DNA of 64,000 nucleotides. It comes from Formicarius rufipectus. Lineage: Eukaryota; Chordata; Aves; Passeriformes; Formicariidae. The stretch spans positions 108,815-172,814 of the forward strand of contig VXAU01000928.1 in assembly GCA_013399695.1 (NCBI GenBank), given 5' to 3'. Both the position numbers and the translations under genes were made by a program. The notes below the pieces were generated by a model. It saw only the letters and a program-made list of their open reading frames with translations, made no database searches and was not told the origin of the DNA. Of the stretch, positions 26,201-38,200 are shown one piece after another (the first letter of the stretch is position 1; each line of letters begins with the position of its first letter).

Positions 26201-29200
26201 TACCCGAGGAGAAACTGCAGTGCTTTTCATGTCTGGTGGTGAGGGAGGCAGAGAGCCAGGAGGGATCTGCTTTGTGAGACCTTTCCAAAGGGAATTGAGC
26301 AAAACTTTTCAGAAGCTGGGGGGAGACTGGCTGGGGTGGCAGCTGGAAGAGGTGCTGAAGCATCCTTGGCTCCCAGAGGCGCCAGGCAGTGTGCATTGTC
26401 CTCACCATCCTTGGCTGAGTAAGTCTCTCAGCTCTCCCCAGCCTCGGGGAATAAAAGGCTGTGGCAAAGGGCTGTGCTTGGGTCTCCACAGCCCTGCCAG
26501 TGGGGAGCTGTGGAGAGGGCAGGCTGGAGCCTGGCCATGTGAGGAGTACATGGGGGTCTGAAGAGTGAGGAGGGGGGAAAACAGAGCAGTGGTTTAGCAG
26601 GGGGGGAAATAGCAGGGACAGGCACAGTCACAGCAGAATGATTTGTCAACCTGTGCTAAGGGAGGAGGCAGAGCTGGCTCTGCCCCCGGCTTGGGCTCAC
26701 TGTGAAATGGGATGTGTGGGGCTGAGCCTCAGCACCAGGGTTGGAGCAGGCAGGGGACAGGCAAGGGGAGTCACAGCAGCTGGTGACAGGACCTAGGGGT
26801 GAAATGGGGTGGCAACAGCCCTGACGTGATCTGGGCAATGGGGGTCCCTGTGGTGTCAGCTCCCAGCAGGCTGGGACCCTGGTGCAGGCAGTGTCCTTAC
26901 CCAACTACTGCAGCCCCGTGGTGAAAAGGGAACCTGGTTGCTGGTGATGCCAGGCAAGGGTGAGAGTGCTACCTGTGATGGGGTCTGTGCAGAGTTTGGG
27001 AGCCCTGCCCCAGCTGGAGGGGGTATGGCTTGCAAATGCACAGCTGGTGGGAAGGGGCTGCTGCAGCCTCACCAACCCGGCAGATGTGTGGCTGTGTGGG
27101 CTATTCTGATTGCATTGGAGATGCTTTCACATTACTTTTTGCAAATACACTTCTGTGGCATCATGGGGAGTGTGTCTGGTGACGTAAGGGAGGTCTGGTG
27201 GTTCGTGTTTTCCTCCTTGTCTTCTGCTCTGGAAGCTGACTGTGAGCTGATGTGGAAAAGGAACCTCCTGGTGCTTGATGGCCCCTTGTCCTGATGAGCA
27301 CTGGGGAAAAGCCATCTTCTGAGCATCCTTGGACACACTGGTGGGTCAGGGCTCCTCTCCCCAGCCCTTTTCTGCATCTCTCAGTGCCCGTGTGGGAAGT
27401 GCTTCCCAAAAGGAACCTCCTGCTCTCCCCTTGTCTCACTCATCCTGTCCCTGCACTTACAGCAGCCCCAAAACCTGAGCTGCAAACTGTGCCCCGTGCA
27501 GGGGGATGGACAGTGGTGTGCTGGTATCACAGAGCCCTGGGGACGTCCCAGACCCTCAAGAAGGGCAGGGTTGTGAGGATGGCACCCGGATGGGGTGCTG
27601 CGGGGATGGGGATGCCACAAGGATGTGGACATCAAAGGGATGAGGGGCACTACAGGGATGAAGACAGCACGGGGAGGAGGGCACGTGGTGATGTCATTGG
27701 AATGTGGCCACCTTGGCGACAGAGACTCCACCGCGTTGGGGGCCCCGTGAGGACAGGGCACATGAGGACGGCCGGCTGCCTGTCAGGAGAGACCTCATCC
27801 CTTCCTGGGGCGGGGAACGCTCAGGCTCCTGCCCGCGAGACCCCCGGCCCCGCAGCGGGGGCGCGGGGGGTGCCGTCTGCTCGCCGTCCCCACGCGTGGC
27901 ACAGCCCACCGAAGCGGGACCCGCCCGCCCCCGCCCCGAGAGCGTCTCCCGCGGCTTTTCTCTTTAATTGGCTCTTTCGAACCAGCCCCGGCCAAGCCCC
28001 TCCCGCGCCCCGTCCGGGCCCCGCGCTGGAGCCGCTGCCGCCGGTGAGTGCGCGGGGACGGGGCTGGGGGGTCCTCGGGCTGGGGGGACACGGGGGCTCT
28101 GCCAGCCCTGCGGCGGGAGGAGAAGAAGCTGGGGCCGGGGCTCTGGGAGCGGCAGCCGGGCCAGCAGCGCTCGGTGCCACGGGAGGGATGCGCGCTCCCC
28201 GCCCGCAGTTTGTCCCGCGCTGTGTCCCAGCACTGGAACTGTGCAAACCAGCTGGGAACCTCGCGCTGGCTTTCTACGCCCTTTCTTTTCACTTTTGGTT
28301 TAGAATTGGAGTGGCACTGCTGCGCTCTTCCTTCGCTGCTGAGCTCTTCCTTCGCTGCTGCGCTCTTCCTTCGCTGCTGCCAGCGCTGTTTGCACAGTGA
28401 CCGTGACGCGTTGTGTGTGGGTGACACGGGGAGCCCTCGGCTTACCAAGCAGAGGGGTTTTTCCTTCTTGCCTTATTCTGGCAGGGTCTGGGCGTGCTGG
28501 GCACGGCAGCCCGGGCCGTGGCAGCGTGTGCCCCCGGGAATCACTCCCTCCTGCTGTATCCCGATGGCTCGCTGTCACCGGGCACCTCTGCACTCCTTGG
28601 AAGCAGCCGGTGGTCCCACTCCTGCCCATGCTGCTCCTGCCGACTTTTCCCTGCAGGAAAGGCTCCGTACCAGGGGATTTCAAGCCAGGCTTTTTATAGC
28701 CATCCTGGTGTGACCACACTTCATTTAGGGAAGGAGCATCCGGGATTGAGCTGGGCTGACATATTCAGGGCTCAGTCAATCTTGGCTCTGCCAGAGCAGG
28801 TTGGGACTGGTGAAGCAGCCGGGCTCCAATGGGGTTAGTATTCCTGCCTTGTGTCATGATTTGCAGCTTGCACTGAGCTCTTTATATAGGATTTCTTGGA
28901 GATCTCATGGGTATCGTGTCTGCCTTTCCATAAATCTCAGGCCACTCCATCTCTCCCCCAAACTCCTCTTCGGAGTCAGGGACATTCAGCCCTCCCTGTG
29001 CTGAGCTGCTGCATGCCCTGCATGGCACATTGGGCTTGTTCCTGCCTCTTTAAAGGGTCAGCTTGCAGGAACACGCAGAGCAGTGCAGGGTCAACCTACC
29101 ATAGTGCCAGACAACTTTGGGGTTAAAGTGCCTTAATTTTATTGAATTCCTGCTGCTGTGCATGGTGTGTGCAGCAGCTGCAGCAGACTGGTGGTACAGC

Positions 29201-32200
29201 TCTGGGGTGGGAAGGGATTTGACACTGCTGTTTGGAGATGTGATGAGGGTTCTGGGTTCCCTGGTGCTCTTGGCAGTTGGTTTGACTGAATTCTCGTGGG
29301 AGGTAGGTGGACTTGGGCTGGTGGATGGGAGTTTTGAGAGTGCAGGCAGTGCTGGGTTGAGCTTTGGTTCTGAGAGGCAGGCACCACCCTGTAAAATCCC
29401 AAAAAAGCAAGAATTGTGGCTATAACACATGAACCCATAAGTACCATCACCTCACCCAGGTGCTATTTCAGACTGTAGGATACAACATCCAGGAGGAGTA
29501 CAGCTGTCCAGCATGTGTGCCCTGCTGTAAGGGCATTCTGAGTGCACATAAGTACATGTTGAGGTAGATAAAATATGTTTGGAGCACATGGAGGACTGTG
29601 AGAGCCCTGGGAGCTATGACCCCTTCCATGCTATTGTGGTTGCTATCCATGATTTTTTGTTGGGATCAAAATACCTGTGGGGCTCGTGGGTAGCTCAATG
29701 GTGGTGTTTGAATGTGTTTGACCTCACAGCCATTCAGCACGGTACATTCTCACTGGGATGTGCTGGCCAGAGCTTGAGTTATGCAGATGTGGCAGGGTCT
29801 AATGGCTTGGTAGCTCATAACCCAGCAGTGGTGGTTCCTGGACGCCTCTCCACAGGGAATCCAGACTTCCCCTCTCTGAGCACGGTGGAATTTTTATAGC
29901 CTGTAGTTTTAAATGCTGTGATTTCCGTATGGCCCTGATGCTGCATCCAGCCCTGTTGAAGCTCTGCTGGGGCTGGGTGAAACCTGTGCTGGAGCTGCTG
30001 CTCCTTGGATTATGTGTCTGAGCTTTACTCCAATACATGGGTGAAGCTGGGCTGGGAAAGGGAAGACCAGCTCTCCTGGGGTTATGCCTGCTGAGTGCTG
30101 TGACCTTATGACTGGATACAGCTGTACCTTATTTAACTTATCCCTAAAATTTGGGGGGTGCTTTGAGGAGAAGAGTATGGTAAAGCTTACCTCGTTTGTT
30201 AAAAAATAATCACCAAAACCAGAGTGAAAGAGTTAATCTTGCAAATACAGCTCTGTGGCATCCTTAGGAGTGTCTGTCCAAAATTCCCTAGGGGAGTGGG
30301 CACAAGGGAAGTGGGCACTTCAAGACAGCAGGAGCCAGGACAGAGGGTCGGCCTGAGAAATCCCATTTGCTGCAGGGACGTAACTGTGCTGTAACACAGG
30401 AAGGGACATGGCACTGTGGGATGTGTGCCCGGGTGTCAGCTGGGAGATGAAGGCGAAGACAGTTCAACTGCCCCTGTAGTGGGTGTGAGCACTGTCTGCT
30501 TCCCAGCAGCATCCCTGGCTTTGGTCCCTTGGGGTCCATGTTCTGGCAGAGTTCTGCCCTTAACACCCTGAAGAGCTCTGGCTCATGCTGGCTCACCCTT
30601 GTCATCCTGGGACATGATCCCCCAAATGCCAGGCAGTGCTGTGGTGCTCACAGGTCCCTCACCGTGCCACTGGTGATTGCTGTGGCAGAGAATGCTCGGC
30701 AGGAATTGAGCAGTGGTGCTTTCTCCAGTCCCTGATAAATCCCGTGAAAACCACTGCTGGGGTCTGGCTGCTCTGGGATTGCTTTGGGGCCATCAGAGCT
30801 TGCCAAGCTAAGACATCCTTGTCCCCCCAATCCTATTGCAGGAAAGCTGCCTGGGTCCAGCTGCCTCCACCCCGCACTCCCTTCTCACAAACCTATGAAA
30901 AAGCGATTTCTCTTCCCATTTTCTGGCCCCTTCTCAAACTGGGTTAACTCTTGCTGTGGATGCAAAACTTGCTGGAGGGCCCTGGTCAGGCGGGATTGTA
31001 AAAGCCACATTTTCTTTGGGAATCAGATTAAAGCCCCTTTTTCACATTTTCTTTGGGAATCAGATTAAAGCCCCTTTTTCACATTTTCTTTGGGAATCAG
31101 ATTAAGGCCCCTTTTTCTTGGGGCTGGGCGGATGCTGGTGACATGAAGCCTCTCTTTGTCCTGGATGTATTTCTGGCCCAGCTGCAGCGGGTTAACCCTT
31201 TGTCATCCCACACAGTCCTGGTGATGAATGGCCCTTTGCTAAGCAACAGGAATCTTTTCCTGGGGTGCTTTTGGGAGGAAATGGGGCTGTTTCAGGCTGT
31301 GCCCTCCCCCACACTGCTGGGAGCTGAAGTGCAAAGCCTTGGTGCCTGGGCAGGGGACATGTATGTGGGACAGGGACCTGCCCTAGTGCTGCTTTCTGCT
31401 GTGTTTCTTTGACATTGTTTATCTCTCTTAACTGAACAGAAGGGGAGATCCACCCCCAGTGCTGCACTGGGACCAGAGCTCTCTCCATGCTGGGGCAGTC
31501 CCAGGCTGCCTGGATGGCACAGAGGGACATGGGTGGGACAAGGAGGGGGCAAAAGTGGCAGGGAGTGCAGAGGCTGGGCCAGCTGGCAGAGTGAGAGCTG
31601 CCTGTGTGCTCCCTGGAGAGCAGTGACTGTGCCAGTGGTGCTCCCCAGGACACCAGTGCCCATCCTGGTGCTGGCACAGGGCTGGGGCAGGTTCTGCCCT
31701 TTTGCCAGAAGAGCTGGGGGGCTCTCTATCTGGGAATAACCAGCCAGCAGCAGGGCAGTGCCAGACAGAGTGTGCCTGTGGCTCCCTCACACACATGATC
31801 CAAGAAGGAACCTTGGTTTGGTGCTTGATGTTGGTCACTGTGATCCACTGTGACCGAGCAGAAACGAAGGTGATTTCACACCCATACCCTGGGGGCTGTT
31901 GGTTGTGGCATCTCATGCCACACACCCGGGGCTTGGGTCCATTTTGCCTTGTTTCCCCCGTTGTGCTGCATTGGTGCATCACCTTGGGTTCACCCACGTT
32001 GCTTTGAACCTTGGCCTGGCTTACTAATTTATGCAAGAGCCAAACTGCAGCAGGGAACAATCCCTTTCTGGTGGCCTGGAAAAGCTGGCAGCAGCACACA
32101 GTGCCGGCTCCCTGCAGCACAGATCCTGTGCTCTTACCAGGGAGGCTCCTGATAAGAACAGAGCAGGGATTTCCCCACAGGGGGTCCTGGACCCTGTCAA

Positions 32201-35200
32201 AGTGGCATCAGGAGAAGCTCCCCCGGGCCTGAGTTCTTCCTGTGCCCCTCTCTGCACCGAGTGTCGGGCTGTGATGGCTCCAAGGCTGTTGGAGGGGTGT
32301 TGCCATCTCCCAGATCTGACCCCCGGAGCAGATGGGGACTGAGTGGGATGGGAACTGCAGAGAAGCGACGCGTTCCCCTCCCAGCCGTCCTCCTCCTCCT
32401 CCCAGCCGTCCTCCTGACCTTTTCCCATCCAAATACAAAGCACTATTCTTCGGAGCAAGGCACCTCTATCCGAGGAGACAGCTGGCGCTGCAGCAGCTTG
32501 CTGGGGATGGGTTGCTATTAATTAAGCTGCAGGAGACAGCCTGGCAGCCTGAATGGAGTTTTCCTGCTTTTCAAGGTTAGGATGGCCTAAATTCTTTCTT
32601 CTTTACCTCCAAACGGAGTTTATGGGTTTAAAAGGGGCAGCAGACAAAGGATGGGAGAAAGGCCCATTATGTGCAGCTTGCACAGACGTGTACCCATCAC
32701 AGTGCTGGCAATGAGCACTTGTGGTCAGAAGGTCTGCAGGGACTCTGAGGACACTTTGAAGCCTGGTTTGTACCAGCTGGATGCTGTGACCCCCAGGACT
32801 GTTACTGCCTGGGCATCTCCCCATCTAGGGAGGGGTTGCTACTTTGGGGTGAAATAGAGTTTAAAGTACTTGAGCATGTTTGGGGAGGCCCAGGCAGTTG
32901 AGTTTTTCACTCCCTGTCATTCCCCCCTTGCAAAGGTGATTTATTTTCACCAAACTCATCCTCTGCCCCAGCTGCTGGGTCCACTTTGTGCTGCTGGTGG
33001 TGAGGAGCAGAGGCAGTGGTGGGGGGTGCTGGGGCTCCTGAAGGTGCTCCTTGGTGGGTGAGACACGTGGAGGCTCCATCTGCTCCCCTCTCTCCGCAGG
33101 GCAGGATACAGGGGTTTGTGGAGTGGGGCTCTGAGTTGCTGCCAGAGTGAGATAAGAGAAGTTTGCTTTACCCTTTGTGATAGCCTGTGGAGATGTCTGG
33201 GGAGTTCCCTTGAGGAGAAGGGAGGAGGATTGCTCCTAGGGAAGAGGCAAGAGCCAGAGGAGCCAAGTGCATTTCCTTGGGCATGGCTGAGCTGTGCCAT
33301 CTGCAGAGCTGTCCTGGGCACTCGAGCAGCAGCATTTCAGTGCCAAGGCAGACCAGTCCCTGCTGAGCAAAACCTGGAAAATGCTGCGTGTGCTTTATGT
33401 CTGTCCAAACCAGTGACCCCTGCAAGGGAAAAGGATGTTGGGAGGAATGGGTTTCTTTCTTGCTTTTTCCAAATGTTTGTGACTCCGGAGTGGCTCCGTA
33501 GCAAAGCCTGTTCCCTTTTGAAAAATGGTGATTTGCTCTGGCTTGGCAGGGAGTCTCCTGCCCTCCCTGCTCAAGTGCTGCAAACCCTCTGCAGGAGGAA
33601 TGTGCCAGAGGAAGGGAGGCTGCGGCAGGGACACTGCTGGGATGTGACACCGGGAACTGAGGCACGGTCTCCCTGGGGAGCGAGTGAGTCACGCCCAGGA
33701 CACTGTGCCAGCCGCGCCTGGTGGCTGATGACAGCGTGTGAAGTAATCCCTTCCTTCCTTCCTGGGGAATGGGAGAGGTCTCTGGAGGTGGCCGGCTGGA
33801 GGAGACTCTGGAGTTGGGTGCAATGGAAGCTGGGCCAGTCCTGGTGCTGGATGTAAAGTGGGCTCGGCAAAACAGCCGTGGTGCAGTGATGCTGGTGGGT
33901 TTGGCTGCTCCTTGGCCGAGGCGTGGAGGGGGTGGTGGTGGTTGCTCCCTGTGTTGACTCAGGATGTCCCTGCCTTGGAGGGTCCTGAGATGCTCCCAGC
34001 AGCACCTGTACTCCCTGTTACTTGCTGCTCCACTGCCCTCTCTGCCTAGGGAGGTTTAAGAGCTTCTTTTGTGAAGGAACCAACGGGATACCTGATGGGG
34101 TGTGTCTCTGACATGGGCCGCTCAGAGAAGCTGCTCAATACCAAAAGCCAGGTAGCTTGAAAGAAAAAAACCCAGCACCATCTGTAGACTTGAGAGTTCA
34201 CTAGAGCCAGAGGGAAGGAAATGTCATTGATTTGTAGGTCTTAGAGATCTTCTGGAGAGTCACCCTGCACATGCTGAAGGGACCATGGTGGCTGCCTGCC
34301 AGAGCCCTTGCTGGGTGGCAACACCTGCAGACCTGTACCCAGGCTCTTAGAAGAACATCAGGGTTGATTTTAGATGTTCCTCGTAATGAGGCATTCTTTC
34401 TGCTCCTGCTGTGTGATGGTGTCTCTTAAACAAAAATTAAAATTAAAAAAAATGTAATTTTAGTCTTGTCATCTGCAAGCCCACGTCCTTTCCTCGGTCA
34501 CGCTGCCTTCCAGTGAGCTTCCTGGTGTTTTACCAAGGTCTCTGGATGTGCTTTTCATTCTGCTATTGATCTGAGAATATAAATATAGCTGGCAGGATTT
34601 CCAGCCATCTATCAAAGTCATTGAGGACTTGCAAGTAGTCAGCATTGCTGCAATATTAAAAAAATAAAAATTATTTCCTAAGCCCTAACAGTGCACTTTT
34701 AACTGGGCATCGCTGCGGTGCAGGCAAACTGGAAATGTCCCTTCATCACTCCTGCAAGAGAACATGTCCTACTTGTGCTGCCTGTGCTCAGGAGATTTGA
34801 TGTTTTCTTAGAGTTGGGCAGCTTGGGGTGAAATGTGTCTGTTGGCAGGTCTGCCCACAGGCTGGTTAGTCCTGGTGAAGCTGCCTGAATTTGCAGATCT
34901 CAGTTATTCCTCAGAGCTGAGGATTAATGGTAGGAGCTGGAGTGTGTGCTGGCCAAGGGCAGAGCATTACCTGGCATAGGGGAGAGCTGTGGTGCTGCTG
35001 GGGCACAGCAGGGCTGGTGTGCCTGGGGAACAGCCCCACTGCCACGTGGTTTTCTGGTGCAAAAGACTGTGGTCAGGATTTCCCCCAAAACTCCTCAGGT
35101 ATGACTGAAGTCCTTGCTGCTCCTCCCACTGCTTCCCAGCCTTTCCTGAGCACTAGTGCTGGACCACCTTGCCCAGTGAGCCCTACCAGGCCAGCACAGG

Positions 35201-38200
35201 GGCTTGTCCCTGCTGCCCTGTGCAGTGTGGCTGTGACATGGGGACTTGCTCTCACCTGCAAAGATGTCCCATAAAGTAGTTCAGATTGGACTGCATAAGG
35301 CAGGCAGGAGTCTTCCTTAGTATTTCACTTTAGCTGCAAGACTAAGAGCTGGATCTCTAGTTCACATCCCTTGGTGTGACACAACAGCAAGGGGACTCTC
35401 TAGAGTTGCTCCCAACTCTGATTATTACTGTTTTAAAGAGAAGAACAATGAGTTTGGTATTTTAAAAGTCTTGGTTAGGGGATTTGGATCCAGTCCTTGG
35501 CTCTGTTGTAAGATTTCTGCATGACCCTGGGCAAGTCACTTAATCCCTCTCCTGCTCATCTGCACTGGAGGGGTAAGGCTGGTTCCTTCCTCTGTCAGCT
35601 GGTCCTGCCTTTGTGCAGAGCCAGAGATGAGCAGTGGGAGAAGTCCTGCAGGACCCTGCTCTCCCTGCAGGAACAGAGATGCTCCTGTAAGAACAAATCC
35701 CAGAGGTGGCTGTTTGGCACCCTGTGAGTGCCTCTTCTCAGCAAACACCCAGTTTCACCCCAGAGCTGTCCTGAGGAGCAGCGCAGCTCCCAAAGCCCTG
35801 GGTACTCACTGTGAGGCCAAGAATGCCACTTTGTTGTTCTTCTGAGCTGCTCTCTCCCCCACCTCCCTCTCTCCTGGGAAGGATGAGATACGTTGAAACA
35901 AAATATTTTCTGTTAATTAATCTGAGAAACAACTTGTACACAATGGAGAGTTCTCATCCTGCCCCAATTTCTTCCCCGTGAGACTGGGGAGGCCCTGGCA
36001 CAGTTTGCCCAGAGAAACTGTGGCTGCCTCATCCCTGAAAGTGTTTAAAGGCAGATTGGATGGGGTTTGGAGCAACATGAGATAGTGGAAGGCATCGCTG
36101 CCCATGGCAAGGAGGTTAGAATGAGATGAGCTTCAATGTCCCTTCTAACCCAAACCCTCCTGTGATTCTATGAAATGTCTTTGCATGGTTTCAATGACCA
36201 CAGGGGAACTTTTCTGGGATTCTTTTCCCTCATGGGGAGGACTGAAATGTGGCCATGGTTGCAATGTGAAAAAAACCAAACACTGAGGTGTAAGAGGTTG
36301 GTTCACGTGGCTGAGCATACTGTGTTCCCCCTGCCTCTGCTCATCTTGGTTTGGCCAAGTGAACCCTGTACTGGATGCTTAACTCCTGCACAGCCTTACA
36401 GATGTGGTTTATTTAATGGCAGGGACTTGTAGAATAAATCATATCTGCAAAGCCCACGTGCACCTGAGATCCTTCCTTAACTCTTCATACAAGCCATACA
36501 ACCTGAGTGAGCTCAGTGCAGCCTTTTTCCAGCTAAAGCAAGGCTGGACTGACTTGCAAACAGACCCAAGCTGCAAGCCTAGTTTGGCATCTAGCATTGG
36601 GTTTTCCCAGAGATTAGAGAGATTAAAACCCTAATGCCCACTGATAGGGGTTAAAGCTTTAATAAGTCATAAAATGTGGTGTAATCCAGCAGAAAGCTGT
36701 GCACAGCTGCAGCATAAGCAGATTGAAGCTGGGTTTCCTGCCTGGGTGCTGAGTGGAGGTTTCTCAGAAACTGCTGTTTGTGGCACTTGCTGAAGCAGGG
36801 GGCTGTGAGTCTTGCTCCCTTGAGCACAAGTCGTTTGCAGGGCAGCCCATGCCAACCTTGCTGGGCATCACGGGAGGGGATGTGCGGCAGCTGCGTTGTG
36901 TGGAGGAAGATTCACCCCTAATGATGGTCAGGAAGTGGAGAAGAAAGGTGACAGCCACACTAGAGCCAGAGGCGGGAGACAGGGCAGGGTGGCCCCGCTG
37001 GTTGGCAGGGTTTGCATCAAGAGCAGCAGTCTGGCAGAGGCTAGTGATGTTGATAATAGGTCAAAAAGGAAGTGCAAGTCCTAGTCCAGTGCACAGGCTG
37101 TTCGTGGGAAGTGGTGTCCTTTGGGTGTTGAAGATTGCAAATGTGCAAATCTGTCTTAACCCTTTTGTCATCAGCAGGCATTTCTCTGGGAATGCTGATC
37201 TGAGAACTGCAGGGAGATGGAGGGAAAAAATTACCTTGAGGCCATAGGGTAGGTCAAAGTAACATATCAGAAGCAGGAGTCCAAAAGAGGCAGGTTGGCT
37301 TCATCTTGGCATTGATGGGAGAGAAAGCCCCTTCTGCTCCTGGTCCTGCAGACAGGGCAGTAGGAGCACCACGGAGCTCTCCCTACCTGCTGCCCCTGGG
37401 TGTGTTGCCATCACTGCTGCACATCACTAAGGGGTTTTGCCCCACAACAGGGGTGCTGGGACCTCACGTGTCAAAGGGAGCAGGGCCAGGTGGTGCAGCC
37501 CAACCTGTCTGACCCCATGCACATGGCCAGGCTTTCCCTTCACTGGTGGGAGACAGAGAGGTGGGGAACCTCTGGGATCAAGGTATGAGGCAGAAAGGGC
37601 TTAGTGAGACAGGTAATAGCTTTATTTAGCTTAACTGACGTCAGTTTAGAGAACAGCCATGCCCGTGGGTGTAAGTTGCTGTCTGGTCCCCGACAGATGT
37701 GAGATGCAGCCCAGGGATTTCCAACCATCTGCAGAGCAAAGTGAGCCCACGCTCCCAATGCTCACACCCATGCAAGGTTGCTTTGGGGCTCTGCTGGAAG
37801 AATTTCGGGATGCTCAAGAGCAAAAGGCAGTTTCCCCTGTGCTCAGGATGGGGACGGGACCCTGTCCCTGGAGTAGTGGGTAGTCTGGGCTGTTTTGGGG
37901 CTGGGGCTGCCCCGTTTGTCCCAGCCTCTCTCTTTCCCCGTGGAATTATCCCCGCACCTCCTGCGTGGGCCCAGGGATGACCGCAGGTCCCCATGGGGTG
38001 GGACATGCCCCCAGTCTCCTCTTCCTCCCACCCTTTGCGGGCCCCGCAGGGCCGGGCCGGGCTGGGAGCGGCGGAGGGGATGGAAACCACCCGGGGGCGA
38101 AGCAACTTCCCGGGAAGAGGCTCCATCCCCCCCGGGCCGGGCTGGAGGGGGAGGAGGCAGGGTGATGGGGGAGGAGGAGGAGGAGGAGGAAGGGCGATNN

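Larger units (their letters stand above)
8220..27699 (+). other. SEPTIN9: Large intron, first part
   Basis: Intron sequence after the N-terminal-domain exon, beginning with donor gtgagt. It contains CR1 fragments (9691-9765 and 13370-13845), a (TTG)n run, a 12-bp GC repeat, a (TGGA)n microsatellite and a cluster of GATA-type motifs near 14.43 kb, each listed separately. Outside these I see no coding exon on either strand. The many open frames of 60-240 codons are typical of GC-rich bird intron and show no recognisable protein. Confidence 0.75.
28044..37969 (+). other. SEPTIN9: Large intron, middle part
   Basis: Intron between the two CpG islands. It contains the 19-bp and 37-bp tandem arrays, a MIR-like SINE, a CR1 fragment and an AT-rich, open-frame-poor stretch at 34.06-34.92 kb, all listed separately. 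No coding exon could be supported; the open frames show no family resemblance. Confidence 0.7.

Noticed and set aside
27294..28400. 368-codon open frame over the CpG island
   Set aside because: It changes character along its length, has no recognisable domain and sits on GC-rich DNA where stops are rare. The splice-donor-like boundary at 28043 falls inside it.
33116..33856. 246-codon open frame in the large intron
   Set aside because: No domain, no splice logic and no similarity that I recognise; an opposing 174-codon frame overlaps it.
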